Part shown: in pieces, positions 52,963-62,926 of the stretch | Numbering within the stretch: position 1 is the first letter of the stretch | Layout of the letters: each line of letters begins with the position of its first letter | Source: Staphylococcus pasteuri | Lineage (GTDB): Bacteria; Bacillota; Bacilli; Staphylococcales; Staphylococcaceae | DNA: 64,000 nucleotides | Direction: 5' to 3' | Assembly (NCBI RefSeq): GCF_003970495.1 | Contig: NZ_RXWW01000002.1 | Location: 1-64,000 of the forward strand | Position numbers and translations under genes: made by a program | The notes under the pieces: generated by a model | Database searches by the model: none | The model's input: only the letters and a program-made list of their open reading frames with translations | Told to the model about the DNA's origin: nothing

Positions 52963-53008
52963 AAACCTCTGATAGTCTTCTTTTTGAACGGCTAATCAGA
53001 GGTTTTTA
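52963..53008 (+). terminator. Terminator of rbs operon
   Basis: AAACCTCTGAT (52963-52973) pairs with ATCAGAGGTTT (52995-53005), then T residues. Confidence 0.9.
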
Positions 53009-53066
53009 ATTTCTAAAAAGTATTAATCAAATCAATCATTTGAATTATAAAGAAAGGTATCTTATA

Positions 53067-53095
53067 TTTAATAGTACACCCGGTGTACTATTAAA
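53067..53095. promoter_or_regulatory. MarR operator, long perfect inverted repeat
   Basis: TTTAATAGTACAC (53067-53079) and GTGTACTATTAAA (53083-53095) are perfect 13-base arms around CCG. The repeat ends 28 bases before the MarR start and lacks a T tract, so it is an operator rather than a terminator. Confidence 0.8.
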
Positions 53096-53123
53096 TAATT
53101 ACTTTTGAAATAGGGGCAATAAA

Positions 53124-53570
53124 ATGAATATTAATCAACTAGAACAATCCATTAACCAATTTCATGTTGTAATGATGCACATTAATAAAGAAATCGATGA
53201 CATGGTTAAAGAAACAGGACTTGATGATGTATTATCAAGAGAACAAATTGAAGCACTTAGAATGATACAAGCTAATGGTTCAATGACTATTGGAGAATTA
53301 GCCACACAGCAAAATATATTTAAGACGGCAGCCTCAAAGAGAATAAATAAACTTCAAGACAAAGGCTATGTAGCGCAAGCACCTTCTGATAATAAGCGAA
53401 TTAAATTAATCACATTAACTGATGAGGGTGAGAAATTGATTAGTGAAGTAACTTCAAAAATTGCTAATACTTTGAAATCAAGATTAAATAATGAATTTAG
53501 TGAGCAAGAACTTATCGACTTCGTGAATCAACTCGATCAACTAGAACAAGTATTAAGCAGACATCATTAA
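53124..53570 (+). CDS. MarR-family repressor
   Basis: A 148-residue winged helix protein with MTIGELATQQNIFKTAASKRINKLQDKGYV (recognition region about 52-81), a wing at DNKRIKLITLTDEGEKL, and dimerisation helices at both ends. It is the first gene of an operon with an MDR oxidoreductase and a DJ-1-like protein. Those partners suggest sensing of quinones or other electrophiles, as for MhqR/QsrR-type regulators; no sensor cysteine is evident in this protein. It probably autoregulates through the palindrome at 53067-53095. Confidence 0.9.
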   Translation: MNINQLEQSINQFHVVMMHINKEIDDMVKETGLDDVLSREQIEALRMIQANGSMTIGELATQQNIFKTAASKRINKLQDKGYVAQAPSDNKRIKLITLTDEGEKLISEVTSKIANTLKSRLNNEFSEQELIDFVNQLDQLEQVLSRHH

Positions 53571-53595
53571 ACATTCATTTAAAGGAGAGATAAAG

Positions 53596-54612
53596 ATGAA
53601 AACAGATATGAGGGCAATGGTTATCTATCAATATGGAAATAACCCTGTAACTGAAACACGTATGCCGATACCAAGTATGAATCCAAATGAAGTAAGAGTA
53701 AAAATTATAGCAGCAAGTATAAATCCTATAGATTTTAAAATTAGAGATGGTGAGTTACGTATATTATTGAAATATCAATTCCCGCTCATACTAGGAAATG
53801 ATTTTTCTGGTGTCATTACAGAAGTTGGTAGTAACGTAAAACAATTTAAAATTGGAGACGAGGTATATGGTCGTCCACGGAAAAAGAAAATAGGCACATT
53901 TGCAGAGTATATTTCAATTGATGAACATGATATTGCTTTAAAACCAAATAATTTAACTTTTGAAGAAGCAGCGAGTGTACCTCTTGTTGGTCTAACATCA
54001 TATCAAGCGTTTAATGATATGATGAAACTTAAAAAAGGTGATAAAGTATTAATTCAAGCTGGATCAGGTGGTGTAGGTACATTTGCTATTCAATTGGCTA
54101 AAGCAATGGGATTATTTGTAGCGACAACAGCAAGTCCTAAAGGATACGACCTTGTATCACAATTAGGTGCTGATAAAATAATTAATTATAGAGAACAAAA
54201 CTTTTGGAAAGAAATATCAAACTATGATGGTGTATTTGATACATTGGGTGGAGATAATTTGAATCATTCATTTGAGGTACTCAAGACTGGCGGTACAGTG
54301 GCATCAGTTTCAGGTATTCCAACAGCTAAACTAGGACGACGTTTGAAACTTGGATTTGCTAAAACTACGCTATTAGGCTTGGCATCTTTAAAACTATTAC
54401 TTAAAGCAAAGAAACATCATGTCAATTATGAATTTTTATTTATGGAACCTAGCGGCGAACAGCTTGAAATCATTCGCAACTTAATTGAAAAAGGTCAAAT
54501 TAAACCAGTTATAGATAGAGTATATGATTTTAAAGATACTCAACAAGCTATTGAATATTCAAATAGCGGTAGAGCTAAAGGGAAAATTATTATTAAGATG
54601 GAAGATAAATAG
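53596..54612 (+). CDS. NAD(P)H:quinone oxidoreductase-like MDR protein
   Basis: The 338-residue medium-chain reductase starts MRAMVIYQYGNNPVTETRMP and has IAASINPIDFKIRDGEL, GNDFSGVITEVG and the nucleotide-binding IQAGSGGVGTFAIQLAKAMG. No zinc-ligand cysteine set is present, so it is of the zeta-crystallin/quinone reductase type, probably using NADPH on quinones or enals. It lies between MarR and DJ-1-like genes (25- and 19-base gaps). It is intact, in contrast to the frameshifted relative at 8375. Confidence 0.88.
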   Translation: MKTDMRAMVIYQYGNNPVTETRMPIPSMNPNEVRVKIIAASINPIDFKIRDGELRILLKYQFPLILGNDFSGVITEVGSNVKQFKIGDEVYGRPRKKKIGTFAEYISIDEHDIALKPNNLTFEEAASVPLVGLTSYQAFNDMMKLKKGDKVLIQAGSGGVGTFAIQLAKAMGLFVATTASPKGYDLVSQLGADKIINYREQNFWKEISNYDGVFDTLGGDNLNHSFEVLKTGGTVASVSGIPTAKLGRRLKLGFAKTTLLGLASLKLLLKAKKHHVNYEFLFMEPSGEQLEIIRNLIEKGQIKPVIDRVYDFKDTQQAIEYSNSGRAKGKIIIKMEDK

Positions 54613-54631
54613 AGAATAGGGAGCCGATACA

Positions 54632-55318
54632 ATGAAAAAAATAATGATAGTAAATACAAGTACTGATGTCTTTGAAGGTACTGAAATACCAACTGGTTTA
54701 TGGTTAAGTGAACTCGTACATTTTTATAATCAATTTAGAAGTGATGACTACCAAGTCGATTTATTCAACATTACAGGTGGCAACACACCTATCGATCCAG
54801 TAAGTCTTGGACGTCTAACATTAGATAAAACGACTAAATCATATTTATATGATGAGAACTTTATGAATTTATTGAACTATGCGCAACCTATTGCTGAAGC
54901 GGACCCTAAGCAATATGACGCCATTTATTTTACAGGTGGTCATGGTGTGATGTTTGATTTTCCTGATAATAAAGATGCACAAAATGCAATTAATGAAATT
55001 TATAATCATGGTGGTATTGTTTCAGCTGTATGTCACGGCATCGCAGGATTATTAAATGCTAAGAATAGTAAAGGACGTTTCATTATTGATCAACATCAAT
55101 TGACTGGATTTTCAAATGTAGAAGAAGTGTTGGCCAATCGTAAAAATGTCGTTCCTTTTAAATTAGAAGACGAAATTAAACGTCGTGGCGCACATTATAG
55201 TAAAGCTAAATTGCCATTTCGTCCATATGTTGTTGTTGATGGACAAATCGTTACTGGCCAAAACCCACAATCACCAGAACATGTTGCCCGTGAAGTAAAA
55301 GCATTGTTAAATAAATAG
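54632..55318 (+). CDS. DJ-1/PfpI-family protein (Hsp31-like)
   Basis: The 228-residue alpha/beta protein has the nucleophile elbow SAVCHGIAGL with Cys134 and adjacent His135, an upstream acidic region in FTGGHGVMFDFPDN, and the length of Hsp31/HchA-type members. These act as glyoxalase III, protein deglycase or chaperone-like proteins against reactive carbonyls. Co-transcribed with the MarR and quinone reductase genes, so an electrophile stress role is inferred. Confidence 0.87.
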   Translation: MKKIMIVNTSTDVFEGTEIPTGLWLSELVHFYNQFRSDDYQVDLFNITGGNTPIDPVSLGRLTLDKTTKSYLYDENFMNLLNYAQPIAEADPKQYDAIYFTGGHGVMFDFPDNKDAQNAINEIYNHGGIVSAVCHGIAGLLNAKNSKGRFIIDQHQLTGFSNVEEVLANRKNVVPFKLEDEIKRRGAHYSKAKLPFRPYVVVDGQIVTGQNPQSPEHVAREVKALLNK

Positions 55319-55333
55319 ATTAGAATAAAAAAG

Positions 55334-55368
55334 AGTACTTGATTATAGTTGAAATCAAGTACTTCTTT
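55334..55368. terminator. Terminator after DJ-1-like gene
   Basis: AGTACTTGATT (55334-55344) pairs with AATCAAGTACT (55353-55363), between convergent operons. Confidence 0.88.
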
Positions 55369-55386
55369 ATTATGAAGATTAAATGA

Positions 55387-56472
55387 TTAAACTTTTCGAT
55401 AGCGTTTGAGTCCAATGATATTGAGTAGAATGAAAATAATGATAAATAAACAAAGTATCATTACATCAAACCAAATATGATACCAACCTTGCCCTTTAAT
55501 CATAATATTTGTTAAAGCGTCACCAGCATATCGAAGTGGGAACAAGTAGCCAATATTACTTAACCAAGGTGTCATGTTTTCTAGTGGAAAGATACCAGAA
55601 AAGAACACTTGTGGGATGGCAACGATAGGTATGAATTGAACCATTTGAAATTCTGAATTAGCAAATGTAGAGATAAATATTCCCATTACTAACGCTGTAA
55701 TAGCTAGTAAAATATTAATGAGCAAGACATACCCCAGACTACCTGCTAAGTTGATACTTAATAAATAGATTGAAAACAGGACAATGATAAGCGTTTGTAT
55801 AATAGCGAAAATACCGTAGCCGAATAGATAACCAAAGACAATTTCACTACGTCTGATAGGAGTTGATAACACACGTTCTAAAGTACCTGTCGTACGTTCA
55901 CGCAGTAGTGCAATTCCTGAAATAAGAAAGACGAAGAAAAATACAAAGAATCCCATTAAAATTGGGAACATTTTATCAAAATAGTTACTATCTTTGTCTC
56001 CATATAAATAGCTATTGTCTATTTTAGTATCTTCTGATTGTTTTCCTTTTGCAGCTTGAGGCATAGAATTGATTATCTTTTTAACGTCAGACATTTTATT
56101 TTTCTGAATTGACTGATGTAATAATTGTTTAATTGAACCTGATTTACTTGGATCTTCGTTTGTATATGTGACATGCAAAGTATGTTTATCTTGATAAATA
56201 TAGGCATCTAAATCGTTGTTTTCTATTTTAGATTTAATATTTTTGTCTGAATCAAAGTGTTTAAAAGAAACATCATCATTTTTAATATTATCAGTAACAT
56301 GGCTTGATACAGAATCGGCAACACCAATTTTCAAATCGGTATCTTCATCAGAATTAAATACAAAATACATGAGTGTGAGAACTAATAAAGGTGCTAAGAA
56401 CATAAGTGCCAATGTGCGCTTATCTCTTAGTAATTCTATAATGACACGTTGAATGATAGCCATCAGTTTCAT
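55387..56472 (-). CDS. ABC-2 type drug exporter permease
   Basis: This 361-residue protein has an N-terminal membrane helix, an extracellular loop (about 45-175) and five C-terminal helices, with the ABC-2 motif RERTTGTLERVLSTPIRRSEIVFGYL (about 191-216) and ANSEFQMVQFIPIVAIPQVFFSGIFPLENMP-like region. It pairs with the ATPase immediately upstream (TAATG, start and stop sharing one base). It probably exports drugs or lipids, as in YhiH/YbhS-type systems. Regulated presumably by the divergent TetR. Confidence 0.9.
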   Translation of the reverse strand: MKLMAIIQRVIIELLRDKRTLALMFLAPLLVLTLMYFVFNSDEDTDLKIGVADSVSSHVTDNIKNDDVSFKHFDSDKNIKSKIENNDLDAYIYQDKHTLHVTYTNEDPSKSGSIKQLLHQSIQKNKMSDVKKIINSMPQAAKGKQSEDTKIDNSYLYGDKDSNYFDKMFPILMGFFVFFFVFLISGIALLRERTTGTLERVLSTPIRRSEIVFGYLFGYGIFAIIQTLIIVLFSIYLLSINLAGSLGYVLLINILLAITALVMGIFISTFANSEFQMVQFIPIVAIPQVFFSGIFPLENMTPWLSNIGYLFPLRYAGDALTNIMIKGQGWYHIWFDVMILCLFIIIFILLNIIGLKRYRKV

Positions 56473-57203
56473 TAGTGTTTAACCTCCTCTGCTTTTATAA
56501 AGACTTCTTCAATTGTTTTGACTTTGAATTTTTGTTTTAATTCATTAGGTGTTCCTATAGCAAATAGTCGTCCTTCAACTATGAGACCTATTTTGTCACA
56601 ACGTTCAGCTTCGTCCATTACATGTGTAGTGACAATGACACTTTTACCTTCATGAGTTAAATTTTTTAATTGAGACCAGACCTGTTGTCTCAGCTTAGGA
56701 TCAATACCGACAGTCGGTTCATCTAGTATGATAAGGCTTGGATTAGCTAATAGTGTAATTGCCAGTGATAATCGACGTTTCATACCACCGGAGAATGTAT
56801 TAACAGTCTTAGTTAGTGAATTTTCTAAATTGACTAATTGTAAATTTTTACCAATACTCTGTTTTAATTGTTCACCTTTTAATTCTGCTAAATGACCAAA
56901 AAAGGTTAAATTCTCTTTAGCTGATAATGATTCATATAGTGCATCAGTTTGTCCCATATAACCAATATGACTCAATACACGTCGATGGGGCATTTTTTTA
57001 TTAAAAACTTGTGTTGAACCAGAATTTAATTTTTCCATACCTAATAAGCATTTAATTGTTGTTGTCTTACCTGAACCACTTGGACCAATTAGTCCTAATA
57101 GTTCTCCTTCATGAATTTCAAGGCTAATATGATCTAATACTTTATGTTTATCGTATATTTTTACTGCATCAGTTAATGCTGCGATTGGCTTTGTCATATT
57201 CAT
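56472..57203 (-). CDS. ABC-2 exporter ATP-binding protein
   Basis: A 243-residue ATPase with Walker A GPSGSGKTT, signature TFSGGMKRRLSLAI, Walker B LIILDEPTVGIDP and an H-loop TTHVMDEAERCD. It powers the overlapping permease gene. AAGGAGG lies upstream of the ATG, and a TetR-type inverted repeat (57215-57231) lies 11 bases upstream of the start. Confidence 0.93.
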   Translation of the reverse strand: MNMTKPIAALTDAVKIYDKHKVLDHISLEIHEGELLGLIGPSGSGKTTTIKCLLGMEKLNSGSTQVFNKKMPHRRVLSHIGYMGQTDALYESLSAKENLTFFGHLAELKGEQLKQSIGKNLQLVNLENSLTKTVNTFSGGMKRRLSLAITLLANPSLIILDEPTVGIDPKLRQQVWSQLKNLTHEGKSVIVTTHVMDEAERCDKIGLIVEGRLFAIGTPNELKQKFKVKTIEEVFIKAEEVKH

Positions 57204-57214
57204 TTACCTCCTTA

Positions 57215-57231
57215 TTTGACACTGTGTCTAA
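57215..57231. promoter_or_regulatory. TetR-type operator for ABC-2 exporter
   Basis: TTTGACAC and GTGTCTAA around one central base; seven of eight positions pair. Situated between the ATPase start and the divergent TetR gene. Confidence 0.6.
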
Positions 57232-57308
57232 TTACTGTATATTCAATATAAATCAGATTTACATATAAAAGTATATTAATTGAAAAGTATTAGACAAATC
57301 ATAAATAG

Positions 57309-57899
57309 ATGTTCAATAAAGTTAGTGAGATGAAGAAAATGGATGAACAAGTGGTTGATAAACGTGTATATAAAACGTTAATGAGAATAGAAAAAGGCAT
57401 AATTAAGTTATTAGAAAATAAATCATATAATGAAATTACTGTAAAAGACATTTGTCTTAAAAGTGGTATTAGTAGAGGGACTTTCTATCAACATTATAAA
57501 GATAAAGATGATTTTTTATTTAAATATCAGCAAGCAATGATGAAGAAAGGAAAGAAACGCTTAGCGAACATTCACTTTACACATCGTCTTCAATTTTTTG
57601 AATATGCTTTGAACTTTTGGCTTAATGAAGGGGAATTATTCCTATTATTGTTAAAAGATAATGGTGCTTATACTATTCATCAAGTAATGAAGCAGAATTT
57701 ACAGCAAAATATTGAAGTACAGTTAATACCTATCGTCAATACTCAAACATTAACGACTAAAGAAAAATATTTTTTAATTATTTTTATGAGCAATGCAGTC
57801 TTTGGTGTTTTACAAGATTGGGTAAAGCGTGGCAGACAAGAATCACCTAAAGAATTAACCTTAATTATTGATAAAATTTTTAACACAGTATTTGCCTAA
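57309..57899 (+). CDS. TetR-family regulator
   Basis: The 196-residue protein has a TetR helix-turn-helix (NEITVKDICLKSGISRGTFYQHYKDKDDFL, about residues 41-70) and a C-terminal helical domain of the TetR_C_8 kind. It is divergent from the ABC-2 exporter operon, with a candidate operator between them. The start is unclear: ATG 57309 has no good ribosome site, and ATGs at 57330 and 57339 are alternatives that keep the DNA-binding domain. Confidence 0.87.
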   Translation: MFNKVSEMKKMDEQVVDKRVYKTLMRIEKGIIKLLENKSYNEITVKDICLKSGISRGTFYQHYKDKDDFLFKYQQAMMKKGKKRLANIHFTHRLQFFEYALNFWLNEGELFLLLLKDNGAYTIHQVMKQNLQQNIEVQLIPIVNTQTLTTKEKYFLIIFMSNAVFGVLQDWVKRGRQESPKELTLIIDKIFNTVFA

Positions 57900-58009
57900 T
57901 AAGAATTTAAAATACATCAGTATCAAGGAAATTATTTTTAGAATGGCACTATTTTTATTATGTTACACATATCTATAATAATAAAATAAATTATTAAAAC
58001 GCGCATAAG

Positions 58010-58046
58010 ATCACCTTACTAAGACACATAGTAAGGTGATTTTTTG
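58010..58046 (+). terminator. Terminator after TetR gene
   Basis: ATCACCTTACT (58010-58020) pairs with AGTAAGGTGAT (58030-58040), then a T run. Confidence 0.92.
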
Positions 58047-58136
58047 TATATAGAATAGACATTTTTGATGGGTTTAATATATCAGTATCAATCCCATATT
58101 TAAAGGCACAAATTTAATAAATATATGGAATTTTAA

Positions 58137-58151
58137 TGAAAATTATTATCA
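58137..58151. promoter_or_regulatory. Fur-box-like element upstream of cnt operon
   Basis: TGAAAATTATTATCA agrees with the Fur core TGATAATGATTATCA at 13 of 15 positions and lies just upstream of the -35 box. The cnt operon is known to be Fur-controlled in S. aureus. Confidence 0.6.
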
Positions 58152-58157
58152 ATTATA

Positions 58158-58186
58158 TTGACAATAATATCTTAGTCATATATTAT
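58158..58186 (+). promoter_or_regulatory. Sigma-A promoter of cnt operon
   Basis: TTGACA (58158-58163), 17-base spacer, TATTAT (58181-58186). Confidence 0.75.
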
Positions 58187-58192
58187 CTTCTT

Positions 58193-58215
58193 TAAATCGT
58201 AATAATTACTATTTG
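58193..58215. promoter_or_regulatory. Zur-box-like element at cnt transcription start
   Basis: TAAATCGTAATAATTACTATTTG contains 14 of 15 bases of the Zur core TCGTAATNATTACGA. It lies seven bases after the -10 box, where repressor binding would block transcription. Zinc-responsive Zur control of cnt is known in S. aureus. Confidence 0.7.
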
Positions 58216-58309
58216 TTTCGTGCAACTGTTTTGCATTTTTGGATATATAGGTCAGAACTGGCTTATATCAATAAATGTAAAAAGAATTTACAACATAAAG
58301 GAGTATTAT

Positions 58310-59149
58310 ATGCAACGACAAGTTGTTGAATTTTCTAAGTATAATCCGTCTGGAAATATGACTATTCTTGTACATTCACAACATTGTCCAAGTGACTATG
58401 CAAGGATTGCCAATCAACTAATGGCATCTACACATGTATGTTGTGAACAAGTAGGTTTTATAGAATCTATGACAGAAGACAATGGTGAAACACTTCGTTT
58501 AGTAATGAGTGGAAATGAATTTTGTGGCAATGCAACAATGTCTTACATTCAATATTTAAAGGAGCACAAACTACTGACATCAAAACAATGTTATGTCGAT
58601 GTATCTGGATGTGAAGAGTTAGTACCTTGCACGATACATGATTATCAATTATATGAAGTTGGCATGCCCCAAGTACAGCAAGTATCACAGGAATATTTAC
58701 ATATTGGGCAACAGGTATGGCAAGCGATAAAGGTGACATATGACTCATATGTACATTATGTCATTCCAATAGAAGAGATTTCGCCGTCCATTAAACATCA
58801 AATAGAGCAATATGTTAAAAATCAGCAGTGGGATCATCAATATAAAACTATTGGCATCATGTTATTTCATGTGCAAAAACAATTTCTCCACCCTTTAATT
58901 TATATACCAGAAGTGGAAAGTTTAATTTGGGAGAATAGCTGTGGTTCTGGCGCGGCTACTATAGGTGTATTTAATAATTATCAAAGTCAAAAATCTTGTA
59001 CTGATTATATTGTATATCAACCAGGTGGCAGTATTTCAGTAACATCTAAGTACTGCCCGACTCATGGATATCATACTTCAATTAAAGGTAGCGTATCTAC
59101 TGTTGCATCAGGAAAAGCTTATATAGAACAGGAGACGATGGTAAATTGA
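58310..59149 (+). CDS. cntK: CntK histidine racemase
   Basis: ATG 58310, after AAAGGAG, is preferred to the frame opening at 58220. The 279-residue protein has the DapF-like racemase fold, with catalytic cysteines in [13 protein letters not shown] and [12 protein letters not shown]. It converts L- to D-histidine, the first step of staphylopine synthesis. Its stop overlaps the cntL start (TGATG), as expected of a tight cntKLM operon. Fur- and Zur-like sites lie upstream. Confidence 0.93.
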   Translation: MQRQVVEFSKYNPSGNMTILVHSQHCPSDYARIANQLMASTHVCCEQVGFIESMTEDNGETLRLVMSGNEFCGNATMSYIQYLKEHKLLTSKQCYVDVSGCEELVPCTIHDYQLYEVGMPQVQQVSQEYLHIGQQVWQAIKVTYDSYVHYVIPIEEISPSIKHQIEQYVKNQQWDHQYKTIGIMLFHVQKQFLHPLIYIPEVESLIWENSCGSGAATIGVFNNYQSQKSCTDYIVYQPGGSISVTSKYCPTHGYHTSIKGSVSTVASGKAYIEQETMVN

Positions 59150-59964
59150 TGAATTCAAAGATAGAGATAGATCATCTTTTACAACAATATTTAAATCAAT
59201 TTGAAAAGGTGTATCAAGATGTGATTCAGAATCCAAATGACATTAATAAGTTAGAAACATTGGTTGATAGCTATAGTCAATTCATATTGAATTCAACACA
59301 GCAAGAACAATTTGTAGCTTGGCAAGATGAAGAGAGAAAACATCAACTCACGCAACAACTACAAGACATTACAGCACAGTGTGTAAAACAAGTTGAAATG
59401 ATAAGAGCAAGACGATTGTTAGACGGTAAGACGTCTACCTCAGGATACTTTGACAATATTGAACATTGCATTGATGAAGAATTTGGACAATGGCGTATAG
59501 GTAAGGATGATAAATTGTTACTTGTTGGATCAGGTGCGTATCCAATGACATTAATACAAGTTGCTAAAGAAACTGGTGCTTCTGTTATTGGTATTGATAT
59601 TGATAGTGAAGCTGTGGACTTAGGTCAACGTGTCGTTAATGTATTAGCACCTAACGAAAATATTGAAATATCAAACAAAACTGTAGATCAAATACCTGAT
59701 ATCAATGAAGTGACACATATTATTTTTAGTTCAACCATACCTGTTAAATATGACATCTTAGACCAACTATTTGAATTAACGAACGATAACGTGGTTGTAG
59801 CTATGCGTTATGGCGATGATCTGAAATCGATATTTAATTATCCCTCACAACCAACATTAACGCATCATTGGCAATGTGTTTATCGATTAGTACAAGAGAA
59901 TCAAATTTTTGATATCGCATTATATCAAAAGCCTTTGTTAAAAGAGGATAAAACGTATGTCTAA
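59149..59964 (+). CDS. cntL: CntL nicotianamine-synthase-like aminobutanoyl transferase
   Basis: ATG 59149 overlaps the cntK stop; a TTG three bases earlier is not needed. The 271-residue protein has a helical N-terminal part and a Rossmann domain with [16 protein letters not shown] and [14 protein letters not shown], as in nicotianamine synthases. CntL transfers the aminobutanoyl group of S-adenosylmethionine to D-histidine. It overlaps cntM by eight bases. Confidence 0.94.
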   Translation: MNSKIEIDHLLQQYLNQFEKVYQDVIQNPNDINKLETLVDSYSQFILNSTQQEQFVAWQDEERKHQLTQQLQDITAQCVKQVEMIRARRLLDGKTSTSGYFDNIEHCIDEEFGQWRIGKDDKLLLVGSGAYPMTLIQVAKETGASVIGIDIDSEAVDLGQRVVNVLAPNENIEISNKTVDQIPDINEVTHIIFSSTIPVKYDILDQLFELTNDNVVVAMRYGDDLKSIFNYPSQPTLTHHWQCVYRLVQENQIFDIALYQKPLLKEDKTYV

Positions 59965-61246
59965 TGTACTAATTATTGGTAGTGGTCCTGTTGGCGTACA
60001 ACTAGCACAAATTTGTCATCAATTATCAATTAAAGATATAGATATGGTTGGTCGTGCTACTACATCCGAGAAATCGTTAGCAGTCTATAACGGTTATCAA
60101 CACGACGGTATGTTCAAAGTTACAACGCAAAATGAAGCTCATAGTCAATTTGCAGGGGAATTCCGAATTCGTCGTTTTTATAAAGACATTCAACATGTGA
60201 ATCAACTATACGACACAATCATTTTGGCATGTACTGCCGATGCGTATTGTTCTATGCTGCGTCAATTAGATTCCAATACATTGCAAAAGATCAAACATAT
60301 TATATTAGTGTCGCCGACGTTTGGTTCGCATATGATGATAGAACAATTAATGAAAGACAAGAATGAGGATGTTGAGATCATTTCATTTTCAACATACCTA
60401 GGAGATACAAGAGTCATTGACTCGGCTCAACCTCATTGTGTACTTACAACAGGAGTGAAATCGAAGTTATTTGTAGGTTCGAATAAACAATCATCAAATT
60501 TAATGAATCAATTACAGTTATTATTTAAGAGATTAAATATAAAGCTTTCAGTGATGAATACACCATTACATGCGGAAATACGTAATAGTTCACTATATGT
60601 ACACCCGCCATTGTTTATGAATGATTTTTCATTAAAAGCTATTTTCGAAGGTACAGACGTACCTGTTTATGTATATAAATTATTTCCAGAAGGACCAATT
60701 ACAATGACGCTAATTAGTGAAATGCGTCAGATGTGGCAAGAGATGATGGCAATATTACAGAAATTAAGTGTGCCCTCAGTCAATCTTTTGAAATTTATGG
60801 TTAAAGAAAATTATCCAGTGAGACCAGAAACGTTAAAAGAGGTGGATATCAGTCAATTTAAATCTTTACCTAGCGTAAAACAAGAATATCTACTCTATGT
60901 GAGATATTCAGCTATATTAATTGATCCATTTTCACAACCAGATCAAGAGGGTCGCTATTTCGACTTTTCAGCGGTTCCGTTCAAACAGTTATATCAAAAC
61001 GAAGAGGGTGTCGTACATATACCAAGAATGCCTAGTGAAGATTATTATCGTACAACGGTTATTCAGTCTATTGGTAAAGCTTTAGAAGTGCCTACACCTA
61101 TGATAGATGAATTGTTAGAGAGATATAAAACATATTGTCGACATTACCAAAGTCAACATCCGCATCAATCACTATCTTCTCAATTTGAGCTTAATCATTT
61201 CCAACAGGATATATCACTCATTAAGACTTATTTAGCAATGCAATAG
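59957..61246 (+). CDS. cntM: CntM staphylopine dehydrogenase
   Basis: The 429-residue opine dehydrogenase-type enzyme starts with the nucleotide-binding [16 protein letters not shown] and matches the length of CntM. It condenses the CntL product with pyruvate using NADPH to yield staphylopine, a broad-spectrum metallophore for zinc, nickel, cobalt, copper and iron. It follows cntL with an 8-base overlap and precedes the uptake genes by 69 bases. Confidence 0.94.
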   Translation: MSNVLIIGSGPVGVQLAQICHQLSIKDIDMVGRATTSEKSLAVYNGYQHDGMFKVTTQNEAHSQFAGEFRIRRFYKDIQHVNQLYDTIILACTADAYCSMLRQLDSNTLQKIKHIILVSPTFGSHMMIEQLMKDKNEDVEIISFSTYLGDTRVIDSAQPHCVLTTGVKSKLFVGSNKQSSNLMNQLQLLFKRLNIKLSVMNTPLHAEIRNSSLYVHPPLFMNDFSLKAIFEGTDVPVYVYKLFPEGPITMTLISEMRQMWQEMMAILQKLSVPSVNLLKFMVKENYPVRPETLKEVDISQFKSLPSVKQEYLLYVRYSAILIDPFSQPDQEGRYFDFSAVPFKQLYQNEEGVVHIPRMPSEDYYRTTVIQSIGKALEVPTPMIDELLERYKTYCRHYQSQHPHQSLSSQFELNHFQQDISLIKTYLAMQ

Positions 61247-61315
61247 GGATTTTTTAAAGATTTGAGGTTTTAAGAAGAGACAACACACTTTTCAATATAG
61301 AAAGAGGAAAAATTA

Positions 61316-62914
61316 ATGAAAACAAAAACTAAAATAAGCGCAATTTTATTAGCATCAGGAATTGTATTAGCGGGATGCGGTGGCGATAAGGCATTACAAG
61401 ATAAAAAGGATCAAAAGACATTATCCTATACAACTGTAAAGGATATTGGTGATATGAACCCTCATGTTTATGGTGGATCAATGTCAGCGGAAAGTATGAT
61501 ATATGAACCATTAGTACGTAACACTAAAGATGGTATCAAACCATTATTAGCTAAGAAATGGGACATCTCTAAAGACGGCAAGACGTATACGTTTCATCTA
61601 AGAAAAGACGTCAAATTCCATGATGGTTCAAAGTTTAATGCAGACGCTGTGAAGAAAAATATTGACGCCATACAACAAAACAAAAAGTTACATTCATGGT
61701 TAAAGATTTCGACATTAATTGATGATGTCAAAGTGAAAGATACATACACGGTACAAATTCATTTGAAAGAAGCATATCAACCTGCATTAGCAGAATTAGC
61801 AATGCCTCGTCCATATGTGTTTGTATCACCTAAAGACTTTAAACATGGAACGACTAAAGATGGCGTGAAATCGTTTGATGGTACAGGTCCGTTCAAAATG
61901 GGCGAACATAAGAAAGATGAATCTGCTACCTTTAATAAAAACCAACACTATTGGGGAGAATCTTCTAAATTAAATAAGGTAGAAGCAAAGGTTAAACCAG
62001 CAGGAGAAACAGCATTCTTATCTATGAAAAAAGGTGAGACTAACTTTGCATTTACTGATGATCGAGGTACAGATAGTTTAGATAATGATAGTTTAAAACA
62101 ACTCAAAGAAACTGGAAATTACCAAGTCAAACGTAGCCAACCGATGAATACCAAAATGATTGTTGCTAACGCTGGTAAGAAAGATAGTGCGGTAAGTAAC
62201 AAATCGGTTAGACAAGCCATTGGACACATGGTTGACCGCGATAAAATCGCCAAAGACATTCTTGATGGAGAAGAAAAACCAGCTACACAACTTTTTGCAA
62301 AGAACGTGACAGATATTAATTTTAATATGCCTACGCGTCAATTTGATAAGAAAAAGGCTGAAGCATTATTAGATAAAGCAGGCTGGAAGTTAAATAAAGA
62401 TAAACACGTACGTCAAAAAGACGGTAAAGACTTAGCTATGTCAATGTACTATGACAAAGACTCAACAAGTCAGAAAGAACAGGCAGAATTTTTAGAAGCA
62501 GAATTTAAAAAGTTAGGCGTCAAATTAAATATAAATGGTGAAACATCAGATAAAATTGCTGAACGTCGTACATCTGGTGACTATGATTTAATGTTCAATC
62601 AGACATGGGGATTACTTTATGATCCACAAAGTACTATTGCTGCATTCAAATCAAAAACAGGTTATGAAACTGCTACATCAGGTATTAAAGACAAACAACA
62701 GTTATATAACAATATCGACAATGCATTCAAAATTAAAAATGCGAAAGAACGTTCAAAAGCTTATCAACACATTTTAAAACAAGTCGATGATGAGGGTGTC
62801 TTTATTCCAATTTCTCATGGCAGTATGACCGTAGTAGCACCTAAAGACTTAAAAAATGTATCCTTCACGCAATCACAATATGAATTACCATTTAATGAAA
62901 TGCAATATAAATAA
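61316..62914 (+). CDS. cntA: CntA staphylopine-metal binding lipoprotein
   Basis: The 532-residue solute-binding protein of the oligopeptide/nickel (SBP_bac_5) family has a lipobox LAGC (Cys21) and the family motifs LAKKWDISKDGKTYTFHLRKDVKFHDG and FDGTGPFKMGEH. It captures the staphylopine-metal complex outside the membrane and passes it to CntBC. AGAGGAAAA lies before the ATG. First uptake gene after the biosynthetic cntKLM. Confidence 0.94.
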   Translation: MKTKTKISAILLASGIVLAGCGGDKALQDKKDQKTLSYTTVKDIGDMNPHVYGGSMSAESMIYEPLVRNTKDGIKPLLAKKWDISKDGKTYTFHLRKDVKFHDGSKFNADAVKKNIDAIQQNKKLHSWLKISTLIDDVKVKDTYTVQIHLKEAYQPALAELAMPRPYVFVSPKDFKHGTTKDGVKSFDGTGPFKMGEHKKDESATFNKNQHYWGESSKLNKVEAKVKPAGETAFLSMKKGETNFAFTDDRGTDSLDNDSLKQLKETGNYQVKRSQPMNTKMIVANAGKKDSAVSNKSVRQAIGHMVDRDKIAKDILDGEEKPATQLFAKNVTDINFNMPTRQFDKKKAEALLDKAGWKLNKDKHVRQKDGKDLAMSMYYDKDSTSQKEQAEFLEAEFKKLGVKLNINGETSDKIAERRTSGDYDLMFNQTWGLLYDPQSTIAAFKSKTGYETATSGIKDKQQLYNNIDNAFKIKNAKERSKAYQHILKQVDDEGVFIPISHGSMTVVAPKDLKNVSFTQSQYELPFNEMQYK

Positions 62915-62926
62915 AGGAGCATCTAA

